In this document: piece after piece, positions 41,450 through 51,682 of the stretch
How positions within the stretch are numbered: position 1 is the stretch's first letter
Layout: each line of letters starts with the position of its first letter
Assembly (NCBI GenBank): GCA_003862155.1
Contig: QOUV01000004.1
Location: 62,001-126,000 of the forward strand
DNA: 64,000 bases
Direction of reading: 5' to 3'
From: Lachnospiraceae bacterium
Lineage (GTDB): Bacteria; Bacillota; Clostridia; Lachnospirales; Lachnospiraceae
Made by a program: the position numbers and the translations under genes
Notes under the pieces: generated by a model
Told to the model about the DNA's origin: nothing
Database searches by the model: none
The model's input: the letters and a program-made list of their open reading frames with translations, nothing else

Positions 41450-44107
41450 TTATGCTATGATGTCCTTTTCCTGGAGAAGTGGTCTGCCGTCTTCATCAGA
41501 TATTCTCGCAGAAAAATGACTGAAAAATCCCTTGCTCCTTTTTTTGTAGCGAGCGATTCCCTCGTCTAATATCTCCTTTACATCCTTAATACTAACTGGA
41601 TTATCGCCTCCCTGGAGCATGCCAATCCTGTCATAAAGCGCCAGGATCCCCATGTCATCCATAGAATATCCGCAGTCAAGGACATAAATTTTTCCAAAAT
41701 TGACCAGTTCATCCTGTGTCATCTCAGGAATCGACAAGTGCTCTGTGAAATATTTCCAGAGCTTAGGTACACCTTCAGCAAGCTTCTTCAGCTCACTCTC
41801 ACTGTCTTCAAGTATAAATAATGTACCACTCCGGTCATTTTCAATCATAAGTGCCAGCGAGACAGCTGTGTCGTAATTCATGCCACCGGCCTTCTCTATC
41901 ATCAGGCTTCCACCCTTTACCTTCTCTATCAGGGCATTCAGGTCCTTTGAATTGATCTTCTCACCCGTGATCTTTCCGGCGCCAGCGCCCAGCTTACCGG
42001 TTTCCATCTGTACTATCTGTACAAGCTTGCTCGCAAGAGCCGTCTTTCCGCTTCCGTCTGAGCCCGATATAGTGAGGTTTCCTGTTTTTATACTGCCATT
42101 TGATTCACACTTGACTTTAACAGCATTGAGGGCCTTCTGAATCTGTACGCTCATGCCATGCACATCTGTAAAATAGCTGAGGACTCCCTTCTCTTCGTCA
42201 GTAAATTCGACTTTTACCCGATCCTCATCCAACGCTTCACTTTCTATCTGTCTGGCTAATGTACTTATGTCGATATTAAACGGGCGTGTCTTATCATCTA
42301 TCGGGCTGAAATGTTCGGGTCTTTTTCCAGTGAATGGTTCGATTTCTTCCTCTGGTTCTTCTGACTCCTGCTCTTCCTCAGCTGCTTCTGACTCTTCCTC
42401 TTCCTCAGCTACTTCAGTCTCTTCTTCTTCCTCTGAAGCTTCTGGTCTCTCTTCCTTAGTCTCTGTCTCTTGCTCTGAAGCCTCTATCGGCTCTTCCTCC
42501 AGAGTTTCCGTTTCCGGTTCTTCCTCTGTGTCCTCTGATTCCTTTTCCTGAGTTTCTTCGTCTTCCTCTGAAATTTCTTTAACTTCCTCTGGAGTTTCCG
42601 ATTCTTCATCCGAAACTTCTGGTTCTATTGTTTCTTCTGGCTCTGGCTTTTCTTCAGAAGTCTCTGCTCCGGCTTCTTCTATATCCTCTATCTCTTCTGA
42701 ATCTTTCTCAGGCTCTGCTGCACCTTGATTCGGTGTATCATCCGACATCGTGTCAATCTCGTGCTGGAGCATATCATTGACACCTGCAAGTATCTGTGCT
42801 GCACTCTCTACAGTCTTTTCATCAGCATTTCCAATGATCTTCTTGTCAGGCTCAACTGGTTCTGGTTCTGATTCTTTTAAATATTCCTCTTTCAGAATCT
42901 CTTCAGGGGCAACTCCTGCCTCGAGCTGAGGGCTTATATTCACGAGACGATCCATAATCTGGTTTGCCTCGCGGAGTGCTTTCTCCTTCGCCTCTTCAAG
43001 TTTCTTCTTCCTGGCGTCGTTCAGTGCAGCTTCCATAGCACGCTGCTGCCTGGCCCAGTCATCCAGAACATCATCTATCGTGAGCTGTCCTTCGATCTGC
43101 TCGTCATTCTCGCCGGACGGAAGATTAAGTGCCATCTGCCCATCGTACTCTTCAGCCAGATACTGATGGTAGGAGTCCTCTATCGGAGTCTTCGACTCTT
43201 CCTGCACTGGCTCTTCAGATTCAGCCGTCTCAGTACTCTCACTGGTTTCCTGGTCTGTTTCAGAGTCAGGTTTATCTTCTGTAACATATGGAATATCCCC
43301 GACGAGATCTTTGATGGCGTCCATATTTTCAGAAACTTCACCGGCTTCTGTCGCCTTCATTATCTCCTGGATATTCTTGCGGATCTCAGCCTGGAGATTC
43401 ACTGTGTCGAACTTCCCCGGCTTATCCTCTACCTGCGGTATAGTTATAGTATCGGACAGTTCCTTCTCTTTTTTGGACCCGACACTGCTTGTCCCCTTTG
43501 TAAGCCTTCTGTACTGTTCTTCCTGCTCGGGAGTCAGAGGCTTGTACATCATCTTCATCTCGAGGGATTTTTCTACATAAGGGCCTTCTCCAAACCACAG
43601 TGCCACTTTATCACAGAGTGCCGTGCATTTGTCATCGTCCCCATGCTTTCTGTACAGGCAGGCCAGCTCAAATGCCCACTTATCTGTAAAATCCTCATCA
43701 CAGAGCTGCTCTAAAATAGCGATAAGTTCTGTAATATCGGCATTCTGCGCTTTTCTTATGGTATATTTTATAACGTATTTCAGGCCGTCGTGCGGTGCAA
43801 TGTCTGTGAATTCATCATAATAAGTCTCCGCCTCGTCAATCTCTCCAAGTTTTACAGAGATTAGCGCCAGACGGTAGATTATCATCCTCGCTATAGGAGA
43901 TTTCTCGTGAGCAATCTCGAGTATCTCCCTGCCCTTTTCAGGCTCTCCTGCTTCCTCGGCAATCTCACTGGCGCGGAGTAGAACATTCACATTCCTGATC
44001 TTGTGGTAGTTTAGAGTATCTATGACATCTAGCGCTTCCTTAAGATCACCCTGACGGACCAGTGTTTCAGCCTGATCCATCTTTATTTTATATTCTGTCT
44101 TCTCCAA
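41450..44107 (-). CDS. TPR protein with acidic linker and degenerate CbxX-like AAA domain
   Basis: 885 residues. About 1-190 are TPR-like helical repeats. About 190-470 is charged and partly coiled-coil. About 470-620 is an extreme Glu/Ser/Thr tract (>40% Glu by eye). The C-terminal ~250 residues form an AAA/CbxX-like domain with P-loop GSDGSGKT (682-689), but the Walker B position reads GGSLMIEKAG instead of a hhhhDE. TPR plus CbxX-type AAA recalls EccA of type VII secretion. Function unknown. The start is TTG at 44107 behind GAGGTG. Confidence 0.7.
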   Translation of the reverse strand: MEKTEYKIKMDQAETLVRQGDLKEALDVIDTLNYHKIRNVNVLLRASEIAEEAGEPEKGREILEIAHEKSPIARMIIYRLALISVKLGEIDEAETYYDEFTDIAPHDGLKYVIKYTIRKAQNADITELIAILEQLCDEDFTDKWAFELACLYRKHGDDDKCTALCDKVALWFGEGPYVEKSLEMKMMYKPLTPEQEEQYRRLTKGTSSVGSKKEKELSDTITIPQVEDKPGKFDTVNLQAEIRKNIQEIMKATEAGEVSENMDAIKDLVGDIPYVTEDKPDSETDQETSESTETAESEEPVQEESKTPIEDSYHQYLAEEYDGQMALNLPSGENDEQIEGQLTIDDVLDDWARQQRAMEAALNDARKKKLEEAKEKALREANQIMDRLVNISPQLEAGVAPEEILKEEYLKESEPEPVEPDKKIIGNADEKTVESAAQILAGVNDMLQHEIDTMSDDTPNQGAAEPEKDSEEIEDIEEAGAETSEEKPEPEETIEPEVSDEESETPEEVKEISEEDEETQEKESEDTEEEPETETLEEEPIEASEQETETKEERPEASEEEEETEVAEEEEESEAAEEEQESEEPEEEIEPFTGKRPEHFSPIDDKTRPFNIDISTLARQIESEALDEDRVKVEFTDEEKGVLSYFTDVHGMSVQIQKALNAVKVKCESNGSIKTGNLTISGSDGSGKTALASKLVQIVQMETGKLGAGAGKITGEKINSKDLNALIEKVKGGSLMIEKAGGMNYDTAVSLALMIENDRSGTLFILEDSESELKKLAEGVPKLWKYFTEHLSIPEMTQDELVNFGKIYVLDCGYSMDDMGILALYDRIGMLQGGDNPVSIKDVKEILDEGIARYKKRSKGFFSHFSARISDEDGRPLLQEKDIIA

Positions 44108-44165
44108 TTAATGTACACCTCGAAAAAGCCAATTTCTTCCCTTTTGTAAAAATCTCACTCATATT

Positions 44166-44194
44166 ATAGTACCATAGCAATGCTTGTTTTTCAA
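44166..44194 (-). promoter_or_regulatory. SigmaA-type promoter of the TPR/AAA gene and glgB
   Basis: Minus strand TTGAAA (44194-44189), 17-bp spacer, TACTAT (44171-44166), about 60 bp before the TTG start. Confidence 0.7.
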
Positions 44195-44200
44195 ACATTA

Positions 44201-45598
44201 TCACTTTTTCGGTGCCTGTTTTTTCCGCTTGTCCAGCATCTTTCCAACGATTCCCATATACTTCTTGCTTTTATTCTCTTTCTTCTGTACATACTCTCCG
44301 GTCTGTGGGTCTACGTAGTCCAGATTCTGGTAGACGGCTGATGATACGACCATTTTTCTCTTTCTGAGGAAATGATCAGAAATCCGTTTGATGATCCAAA
44401 GAATCAGCGAAACCATCGGCACACCGATGATCATTCCAGGAATTCCGAAGAGCCCTCCTCCTACAGTTATCGCAAAAATTACCCAGAACGGGGAAACTCC
44501 AGTCGAATCGCCAAGAATCTTTGGTCCGATGAAATTGCCATCAATCTGCTGTAAGACAATAACATAGATCAGGAAATAGATTCCCTGCATCGGGTTGGTC
44601 ACAAAGATCAGCGCAACCGTTGGGACAGCTCCGATATACGGGCCGAAAATAGGTATTACGTTCGTCACTCCGATAATGACCGAGCATACGACTGCATACG
44701 GGAAGTGAAGTATGAGCATTGAAAAATAGCAGATAATTCCGATAATTATCGAGTCTATGATCTTTCCAACGATAAAGCCATAGAACACCTCATCTGCTTT
44801 TCTCAATGTCTGCATAACATAATTTGCCGGCTTTACCGGGAAAATTACATAAATCAGCTTCTTTGACCAGTTCTTGAATTTTTCCTTCTCGATAAGGACG
44901 TATACGTTTACAAAAATGCCGATGATTATATTGACAATAACTTTTCCGGCATTCATTCCCCACTTTGTAAGAGTAGATAATGTCTGGTTCTGACTCTGCA
45001 GATTCAAATATTTTCTTACGATCTCAACACCTTTGTCGATCGTATTGTCGATATTTTTGTTGTCACGCGCAGAGTCCATGACATCCTTAAATCTGTAATT
45101 TGTAATCTTGTCTGCCCAGTCTATGACGCCGCGCACTTTTTCATGGATATGGTTGATAAGCTCGTTCATTGTCGAAACGAACTGCGGTACTACTGTGACT
45201 ATAAAAATCAGCACTGCAGCCAGTATCACAAGCGTAGCTATTATTGTAGAAAGTATGCGGATCCACTCAACTGGTTTTCCGTCCGGATGTTTTTTTCTCG
45301 TTTTATGGGTGTGCTTGTAATACAAGTCTACAAGCTTATTTATGATATTTGAAAAGAATTTCATTACCGGGTTAGTCAAATAAGCCATTATCAGGCCGAT
45401 AACTATCGGCTGAAATACTTTCGTGACTGTTCCCCAGCCCCTGCTGATAACTCCCCACCTTGCGATAATGAAATAAATGAGAATGAGGGCAAGTCCTACG
45501 ACAAATGCCCTCTTTGCTATTACTTTGTAACGTGCCTTTTCCTGATCTGAGAGATAATCTTCGGCGCGTTTCTTTTTTTCAGGTGTCTGTTCAGACAT
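44201..45598 (-). CDS. AI-2E-family (PerM-like) transporter
   Basis: 465 residues. Predicted helices near 29-47, 58-76, 110-135, 205-230, then a cluster between 255 and 400. The family core GKIIDSIIIGIICYFSMLILHFPYA and FGPYIGAVPTVALIF, plus IFAITVGGGLFGIPGMIIGVPMVS near the end, are characteristic of AI-2E/PerM proteins. Members export small solutes; the substrate here is unknown. Basic C-terminal tail (KKENKSKKYMG). Start follows AAAGGAAG. Confidence 0.92.
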   Translation of the reverse strand: MSEQTPEKKKRAEDYLSDQEKARYKVIAKRAFVVGLALILIYFIIARWGVISRGWGTVTKVFQPIVIGLIMAYLTNPVMKFFSNIINKLVDLYYKHTHKTRKKHPDGKPVEWIRILSTIIATLVILAAVLIFIVTVVPQFVSTMNELINHIHEKVRGVIDWADKITNYRFKDVMDSARDNKNIDNTIDKGVEIVRKYLNLQSQNQTLSTLTKWGMNAGKVIVNIIIGIFVNVYVLIEKEKFKNWSKKLIYVIFPVKPANYVMQTLRKADEVFYGFIVGKIIDSIIIGIICYFSMLILHFPYAVVCSVIIGVTNVIPIFGPYIGAVPTVALIFVTNPMQGIYFLIYVIVLQQIDGNFIGPKILGDSTGVSPFWVIFAITVGGGLFGIPGMIIGVPMVSLILWIIKRISDHFLRKRKMVVSSAVYQNLDYVDPQTGEYVQKKENKSKKYMGIVGKMLDKRKKQAPKK

Positions 45599-45622
45599 AT
45601 CGTCTTCCTTTAGTGCTTGGTT

Positions 45623-46381
45623 TTAGTTGAACTCGAGTGTGATCGGACAGTGATCACTGCCCTCGACTTTTGTCTCTATCGTAGAATCGGTCACCCTTGG
45701 TGCGAATCTGTCTGAGATGATAAAATAGTCGATACGCCAGCCTGCATTGTTTTCGCGGGCATGAAAACGATATGACCACCATGAATAGATGCCTTCCCTG
45801 TCCGGGTATAGCATTCGAAATGAATCCCTGAACCCGCTACCTAAAAGTTCCGTCATCTTCTGTCTCTCTTCATCTGAAAAGCCGGCATTTTTATGATTTG
45901 AAGCGGGATTTTTAAGGTCGATCTCTTCATGAGCGACATTTAAGTCACCGCAGTAGACTACAGGTTTATTTTTATCGAGCTCCATCAGATATTTTCGCAT
46001 CGAATCTTCCCACTGCATCCTGTAATCCAGACGCAGCAGGCCCTGCTTAGAATTCGGCGTGTAGCAGCATACGAGGTAGTGGTCATCGAATTCACAGGTG
46101 ATGACTCTGCCTTCGGAATCTCCCTCCGGTTCTCCAATCCCATATGTCACTTTAAGCGGCTCTTTTTTAGTGAAGACCGCTGTTCCGGAGTAGCCTTTCT
46201 TTTCGGCATAATTCCAATACTGATGATAACCCGCGAGGTCCTTGTCGATATCGACCTGTCCATCCTGCAGCTTCGTCTCCTGTATGCAGAAGGCATCCGC
46301 ACCGGCTTCTTTGAAATAATCAAAGAAGCCTTTTTTTATGCAGGCCCTGAGGCCATTTACATTCCATGATACGTATTTCAT
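45623..46381 (-). CDS. xth: Exodeoxyribonuclease III
   Basis: AP endonuclease/3'-5' exonuclease of base excision repair. 252 residues. WNVNGLRA near 7 (Asn), QETKLQ near 34 (Glu), YTPNS near 108 (Tyr), GDLNVAHEEIDLKNP near 145 (Asp/Asn), and the terminal GSDHCPI (Asp-His) are all in place. Starts 5 bp after the hydratase stop with only a weak ribosome site, implying coupling. Confidence 0.95.
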   Translation of the reverse strand: MKYVSWNVNGLRACIKKGFFDYFKEAGADAFCIQETKLQDGQVDIDKDLAGYHQYWNYAEKKGYSGTAVFTKKEPLKVTYGIGEPEGDSEGRVITCEFDDHYLVCCYTPNSKQGLLRLDYRMQWEDSMRKYLMELDKNKPVVYCGDLNVAHEEIDLKNPASNHKNAGFSDEERQKMTELLGSGFRDSFRMLYPDREGIYSWWSYRFHARENNAGWRIDYFIISDRFAPRVTDSTIETKVEGSDHCPITLEFN

Positions 46382-46386
46382 TTCGA

Positions 46387-48681
46387 TTATTTTGCGTTAT
46401 GCACTCTATAGTAATTGATCAGGCAGCCGTCCTCGATGATCTCTCTCTCATCGTCAGTCAGTTCGCCCATATTCAATGTGAATGGAACAAGTCCTCCATC
46501 CTTTACGACATAGGCCTCGATCTCGGTCTTTTTATTCCTGATATCACTGAAAACATCCGGAATAAATATGTAATCTCCGTTCTTGAACGGAAGATCGCCA
46601 GCCGGGATCGTAAATGGAAGCATGCCCCAGTTGATGAGGTTGCTTCTGTAACGCTTCGTAGCGTACTCATTGGCGATATTTGCCCAGCCTCCGAGCACCT
46701 TCTGGCAGCTTGCCGCCTGTTCTCTGGCTGAACCGTCACCTGGCTTTACTGCAAAGATAGTGCTTCCGACACCGATATTACTCCTGTTCACGTCAGCAAA
46801 CTTTGTGTGAATAGCTTTCATGACATCGTGAATCTCTGGGAGTGCATCTCCAGGACATGAGTCGGCTTCTATAGCTTTCTGAGCCTTCTGAACTTCCTTT
46901 GCCCTGCCGACATATGCCGGGTCTTTTCTTGAAAGAGCAAATTCTGCAAGTGCCATTGGGTTCGATCTGTATGATGAAGTCTCGCCTGACGGGATAAGCT
47001 CATCAGTAGTCGTAACAGGATCATGGATCTCTGAAACAACCTTAAGGATCATGTTCTTCGGAAGCGGGCTCATCTCAGGCCAGTCCTTGATGTTCGGTCC
47101 AAACTTGATCTCAGTATCAGGATCTGCTATGCCGTGGCTGTCAAATACACGGTTCTTGTAAATATCACCGTCGAAGAAGTACTTCGGCTTGCTGAAGTCG
47201 ACATCTATCTCATCAGCTCCTGTCAAAAATCCCCTGTTCGCTGCTGTCGCTGCGATAGAGCGGGCATCCATCAGTGCTACTGATGCGATCTGTCCGTTCT
47301 GGACCTTTGATCCCTCTCTGTTCGGGAAGTTTCTTGTAGAATGGCGGATTGAGAATCCGTTATTGGCAGGTGTATCTCCTGCGCCGAAGCATGGTCCGCA
47401 GAAACAGGTCTTTACGATGGCTCCTGTTGCCAGCAGATCTGCAATGCAGCCATTCTTTGCGAGCTGCATCATGATAGGTGTAGATGCAGGGTAAACGCTC
47501 AGTGTAAAGTCGTCTGATCCGATGCTCTTTCCGCGGAGGATATCTGCTGCATCGCAGATATTTTCATAACCGCCGCCTGCACAGCCAGCGATGATTCCCT
47601 GATCTACATAGAACTTCCCATCGTGTACCTTGTCCTTCAAATGGTAATCGACATCGTCGCCGAATGATACCTTCGCTCTCTTCTCTGTCTCATCGAGGAT
47701 ATCCATCAGGTTTTCCTTGAGTTCAGCGATAGTGTATGTATTCGACGGATGGAACGGCATAGCGATCATCGGGCGGATCTCTGAGAGATCAATCTCTACG
47801 CAGCCGTCATAATATGCCACATCAGCCGGGTGCAGAGGTTTATAGGCATCTTTTCTGCCGTGGATCTCGTAAAATTCCTCTGTCTTCTCGTCACACTCCC
47901 AGATAGATGAGAGGCAGGTCGTCTCTGTCGTCATGACATCGACTCCGATACGATAGTCTACAGAGAGATTTCTGATTCCAGGGCCTACGAACTCCATGAC
48001 TTTGTTTTTAACGTAGCCGTTTTTGAATACTTTTCCAATAATCGAGAGTGCTATATCCTGAGGTCCGACTCCCTTTATCGGCTTGCCCTTCAGGTAGATA
48101 GCTATGACTCCCGGCATCTTGATATCGTATGTCTTTCCGAGAAGCTGTTTTACGAGCTCCGGTCCGCCCTCACCCATAGCCATGGTTCCGAGACAGCCAT
48201 ATCTCGTGTGAGAATCAGAACCTAAGATCATATCTCCAGTACGTGTCAGCATCTCCCGGGCAAACTGATGGATGACTGCCTGGTGTGGCGGCACGTAGAT
48301 TCCACCATATCTCTTGGCGCAGGAAAGCCCAAACATGTGATCGTCTTCATTTATAGTTCCGCCGACTGCACAGAGACTGTTGTGACAATTCGTAAGCACA
48401 TACGGAATCGGGAATTTCTCAAGTCCTGATGCACGGGCAGTCTGGATAATGCCTACATACGTTATATCGTGGCTGGTCAGTTTGTCGAACTTGATCTTTA
48501 AGTCCTGCATATTTCCAGAGGTGTTGTGTGCCTTTAAAATACCATAGGCCATCGTACCCTCTGATGCGCTCTTCCTATCAGCCTTTTTGCCAATAGCAGA
48601 AAGTTTTGCAGCAGCTTCACTGTCATCTGGTATGATCTGTGTACCATCTGCCAGATACACTCCGGTGTCGTATAACTTCAT
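46387..48681 (-). CDS. Aconitase-family hydratase (YbhJ-like)
   Basis: 764 residues from the ATG at 48681, behind GGAGGAAAC; an upstream ATG is part of the ribosome site. [4Fe-4S] ligands are in [10 protein letters not shown] near 430 and an upstream Cys near 370. The SDSHTRYG and swivel-domain segments are present. The pattern [10 protein letters not shown] and [12 protein letters not shown] follows the YbhJ/hydratase branch rather than AcnA or AcnB, so the substrate may not be citrate. Confidence 0.82.
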   Translation of the reverse strand: MKLYDTGVYLADGTQIIPDDSEAAAKLSAIGKKADRKSASEGTMAYGILKAHNTSGNMQDLKIKFDKLTSHDITYVGIIQTARASGLEKFPIPYVLTNCHNSLCAVGGTINEDDHMFGLSCAKRYGGIYVPPHQAVIHQFAREMLTRTGDMILGSDSHTRYGCLGTMAMGEGGPELVKQLLGKTYDIKMPGVIAIYLKGKPIKGVGPQDIALSIIGKVFKNGYVKNKVMEFVGPGIRNLSVDYRIGVDVMTTETTCLSSIWECDEKTEEFYEIHGRKDAYKPLHPADVAYYDGCVEIDLSEIRPMIAMPFHPSNTYTIAELKENLMDILDETEKRAKVSFGDDVDYHLKDKVHDGKFYVDQGIIAGCAGGGYENICDAADILRGKSIGSDDFTLSVYPASTPIMMQLAKNGCIADLLATGAIVKTCFCGPCFGAGDTPANNGFSIRHSTRNFPNREGSKVQNGQIASVALMDARSIAATAANRGFLTGADEIDVDFSKPKYFFDGDIYKNRVFDSHGIADPDTEIKFGPNIKDWPEMSPLPKNMILKVVSEIHDPVTTTDELIPSGETSSYRSNPMALAEFALSRKDPAYVGRAKEVQKAQKAIEADSCPGDALPEIHDVMKAIHTKFADVNRSNIGVGSTIFAVKPGDGSAREQAASCQKVLGGWANIANEYATKRYRSNLINWGMLPFTIPAGDLPFKNGDYIFIPDVFSDIRNKKTEIEAYVVKDGGLVPFTLNMGELTDDEREIIEDGCLINYYRVHNAK

Positions 48682-48726
48682 TGTTTCCTCCATTCTTTTC
48701 CAACTTGAATATTGTTATAAAATATA

Positions 48727-49509
48727 TCACTTTTTAAATACGCCAAAGAGTCCTCTTTTCTTTGGCTCGGATTCAGTATCGGAATCGCCGTTATTTTTCC
48801 AGTCAAAGTACTCACGGTCCAGATCGTCGAGATTTATCTGTTTCTCAATCTTTTCCGAAAGGTCGCCGGTATCATCGCTTCCAACGCCATCTGCAACCGT
48901 ACCCGCAGGAATATCTCCTCCCTGAAAAAATGCCGGATTCACATGTATCTCAGGCTTAATATTTGCATAGGATGGTTCGTCAGCCTCTTCCGTAAACTCG
49001 CCCGATTTCTGTTCTTTCTCGAGGCGCTTGTTCTCCTCTTCGATAAGTCTCAGGTACTCCTGCGTGTCCTTCAAGTCTGACAGCTGCCCTTTCAGTTCAT
49101 ACTGATTGGTCTTTATCTTCTTTTTTTCTTCCTCGATCTGCTCCATCATATCGGAGTGGATCTTGTCTATCTTCTCAGTAGCCTTTGTAACAATATCGCT
49201 GATCAGATCCAGGGCATGGTCCGAGTACATCAGTGATCCCGCATAGATGTCCTCAGCTTTTTTGCGTGCCCTCTCCTCCGTCAGATCAGCCTGCTTCTGC
49301 TGGCTTCTCTCTGCCTGCTGCCTGCTCGATTTCGACAATTCGCTTTCGTCAAGCATCGCATAAAGGCAGTCTCCGAGTTCCCTCAAAAGTGTCTGGGCCT
49401 CGTCCTTGTCAATTATAATTTTTGAGTTGCTCCCGGGTTCGAACTCTGCGTTAGCTATCAGAATATGCATTGCCCTGAGAGCATCTTCAGTTCTGTCCTG
49501 TGCGCTCAT
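48727..49509 (-). CDS. Coiled-coil protein of unknown function
   Basis: 260 residues. Helical N-terminus (1-55), then a long Glu/Lys/Gln-rich coiled coil (about 55-170), an acidic low-complexity region and a basic/aromatic C-terminus (KKRGLFGVFKK). No signal peptide or membrane helix. Resembles bacterial filament- or division-associated coiled coils such as DivIVA in composition only; the DivIVA N-terminal signature is absent. It starts one base before the hydF stop, so the two are probably co-transcribed. Confidence 0.6.
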   Translation of the reverse strand: MSAQDRTEDALRAMHILIANAEFEPGSNSKIIIDKDEAQTLLRELGDCLYAMLDESELSKSSRQQAERSQQKQADLTEERARKKAEDIYAGSLMYSDHALDLISDIVTKATEKIDKIHSDMMEQIEEEKKKIKTNQYELKGQLSDLKDTQEYLRLIEEENKRLEKEQKSGEFTEEADEPSYANIKPEIHVNPAFFQGGDIPAGTVADGVGSDDTGDLSEKIEKQINLDDLDREYFDWKNNGDSDTESEPKKRGLFGVFKK

Positions 49510-49510
49510 A

Positions 49511-50758
49511 TCAGCCTCTCGTCACTTCTTCAGATGGAAATGGGGTCAGCACTCTGCCGAGAATCCCATTCAAATATGCTATCGCGATTCCATAATTCGT
49601 GATTGGAATCCCTTGTGCCGCGGCAGTATCAAGCCTGTGCCTTATCTCTCTGACCGGCAGCATGCAGCCACCGCAGTGGATAATAAGAGAATAAGGTGTC
49701 AGGTCATCTGGAAAATCTCCGCCGCTGGTAAATTCAAAGTCAAAATCCTTTCCAGTCTTCTCCCTGATCAGGTTTGGAAGCTTCTGCGTTCCAATATCTC
49801 CACACTGTCTGTGATGTGTGCAGCCTTCACAGATTAGGATCTTTTCTCCTCCTTTAAGATTCTCCAGCTTCTTCACCCCGTTTGTCTGAAGGGTCAAATC
49901 TCCCTTGTATCTGCTCATCAGTATCGAAAAAGATGTCAGTGGCACATCGTCAGGAACTATCTCAGCTACATCTTTAAATGCCTGGGAATCAGTGATCACA
50001 AGCTTTGGTTTTCTCTTCAGGCTCAAAAGAAGCCTCTCAAGCTCTCCAGTCTGCGCGATTGCTATCGTGCCTTTCGCGTCGAGAACATCCCGTATCACCT
50101 GCTGCTGTGGAAGAATGATTCTTCCCTTCGGTGCGGCAGCATCGATCGGTATCACAAGCACCACCAGATCATTCGGCTCAAGAAGATCTTTTACCAGATG
50201 ATTCTCATCTTTGTGCTCATTAGCTAGCTTTGCTATCTCTATTCTTAAAAAATTGGCACTGACTTTTGGATTCTCGACAGTGCTTATCAGCATTATCTTC
50301 TCCGGTTTCTCGCCGAGAGCATCCGCTAAATCCTGCTTTACCTGATTTTTATTAGCATCGTGCAGAAGATCAGATTTATTTGCCACGATAATATACGGAA
50401 TTGTCCTTTTTTTTAGTTCAGCCAGGAATTCCTTTTCGTCGGCAAATTCGTAGCCATCCGCCTCTGCGACGAGGATGGCGATATCTGTCCTCCTGAGCAC
50501 CTTCTTCGTCTGTTCAACTCTCTTCTGTCCCAGTTCCCCATAGTCGTCAATGCCCGGAGTGTCAATAAAAGTGACAGGTCCGATTGGCAGAAGTTCCATG
50601 GATTTAGCTACAGGATCGGTAGTCGTTCCCTTTATGTCAGATACGACCGCCATGTTCTGTCCAGTCAAAAGATTCAGTATAGATGACTTGCCGGCATTTC
50701 TTCTTCCAAAAATACCGATCTGCAGTCTTTCTCCAGTAGGGGTCTCATTAAGTCCCAT
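49511..50758 (-). CDS. hydF: [FeFe]-hydrogenase maturation GTPase HydF
   Basis: Scaffold that assembles and delivers the hydrogenase H-cluster precursor. 415 residues. GTPase domain with GRRNAGKSS P-loop near 18, GTTTDP and DTPGIDD; central dimerisation domain; C-terminal cluster-binding domain with the Cys motif CTHHRQCGD near 315 and HCGGCM near 370. Start follows AGGAGG. hydE and hydG are not in the window. Confidence 0.96.
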   Translation of the reverse strand: MGLNETPTGERLQIGIFGRRNAGKSSILNLLTGQNMAVVSDIKGTTTDPVAKSMELLPIGPVTFIDTPGIDDYGELGQKRVEQTKKVLRRTDIAILVAEADGYEFADEKEFLAELKKRTIPYIIVANKSDLLHDANKNQVKQDLADALGEKPEKIMLISTVENPKVSANFLRIEIAKLANEHKDENHLVKDLLEPNDLVVLVIPIDAAAPKGRIILPQQQVIRDVLDAKGTIAIAQTGELERLLLSLKRKPKLVITDSQAFKDVAEIVPDDVPLTSFSILMSRYKGDLTLQTNGVKKLENLKGGEKILICEGCTHHRQCGDIGTQKLPNLIREKTGKDFDFEFTSGGDFPDDLTPYSLIIHCGGCMLPVREIRHRLDTAAAQGIPITNYGIAIAYLNGILGRVLTPFPSEEVTRG

Positions 50759-50828
50759 TTAACGCCTCCTGAAATTTTTACACTGCGTTTTATTTTATCA
50801 TAAAAATGCTGTAGAAAAAAGATGCTTG

Positions 50829-50857
50829 TTGACATAGCTGAAAGAAAAATGTAAAAT
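50829..50857 (+). promoter_or_regulatory. Promoter of SRP RNA
   Basis: TTGACA (50829-50834), 17-bp spacer, TAAAAT (50852-50857), ending about 7 bp before the RNA 5' end. Confidence 0.9.
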
Positions 50858-50864
50858 GGACAAA

Positions 50865-51141
50865 GCCGAGCAGCCGGGGGATCAGCGGTCCCCTGTACCG
50901 GAATATCCGCTATATGCCGGGGTGTTTTCTGTTCGAGGGCTTTTCTGAAATGATAGCTGCCCTGAGTAAGTGACGTTGATACCCGGGTCCCGAGCAATGG
51001 GTGCCCGTGAACCGTGTCAGGTCAGGAATGAAGCAGCACTAAGCGGGATTTCTCATGTGCCTCGGGGTCACCTGGGTTGAGTTAACTGCACAGGTTACGT
51101 ATCATGACAGGAGTTCGACAGCAGAAGCCCGGCCTTTTTTT
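50865..51141 (+). ncRNA. ffs: Large signal recognition particle RNA (with Alu domain)
   Basis: About 270 nt. Domain IV around 51018-51050 carries the SRP54-binding loop (GTCAGG, a short loop, GGAATGAAGCAGCACTAAG) almost identical to Bacillus scr. The 5' Alu domain (GCCGGGGGATC...CCTGTACC) is present, unlike the short E. coli 4.5S RNA. The 3' end pairs with the 5' end and is followed by seven T (51135-51141). It is convergent with the GNAT gene. SRP RNA next to tadA also occurs in Bacillus. Confidence 0.96.
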
Positions 51142-51682
51142 AATCATCTCTTTCGTAAATATACTCGTCGAGCTTTTTCCCATTCAGTTTCGCATAGCTT
51201 TTTAAAAATGCTATTCTCTTAAACCCCAGTCCGGAAAGCAGATTTTGAGATGGAATATTTGTTGTAAGTACCTCAGCCTTGATGTGTCTGACACCGTATT
51301 CCCGCTCGATCAGCGGTATCAGAGTAGAAATTGTCTCCCTTGCATACCCTCTCCTCCTGTATTCAATGTCGACCTTGTATCCGATTATTGTAGAAGCATT
51401 TCCGTTTTTATCCAGCTCTCTGAAGCTCACGGTACCAACAGTCTTGAACGGATCGTACTTCTCAAACATGTAGTATCTGATTCTCTTCCCTTCAATGCGA
51501 AAATTGTCCTCAAGTTCCAGAACTTTTCGCTGGTATCTCGTTGAAAGAGACATTCGCCTGGTAAGCGGTTCATATTTTGCAAAATCGTCAAAATTTCTAC
51601 TGTAAAAAGCAGAGACTATAACAGCCTCTGCTGGTCTTAAAGTTCTAAGTATCAGGTGTTCTGTCTCTATCATGTTCTGCAT
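51140..51682 (-). CDS. GNAT-family N-acetyltransferase (RimJ/RimL-like)
   Basis: 180 residues from the ATG at 51682, which overlaps the tadA stop by one base (TGATG). IETEHLILRTLRPAEA at the N-terminus, GTVSFRELDKNGN core and YRRRGYARETISTLI acetyl-CoA pyrophosphate loop near 110 indicate a RimJ/RimL-type acetyltransferase. Substrate unknown. Last gene of the metG-tatD-rsmA-GGDEF-GIY-YIG-tadA operon. Confidence 0.88.
   Translation of the reverse strand: MQNMIETEHLILRTLRPAEAVIVSAFYSRNFDDFAKYEPLTRRMSLSTRYQRKVLELEDNFRIEGKRIRYYMFEKYDPFKTVGTVSFRELDKNGNASTIIGYKVDIEYRRRGYARETISTLIPLIEREYGVRHIKAEVLTTNIPSQNLLSGLGFKRIAFLKSYAKLNGKKLDEYIYERDD

Noticed and set aside
42267-42551. Ser-rich protein on the plus strand
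   Set aside because: It is the antisense reading of the Glu-rich tract (GAA/GAG codons read as TTC/CTC-derived Ser codons) with no ribosome site.
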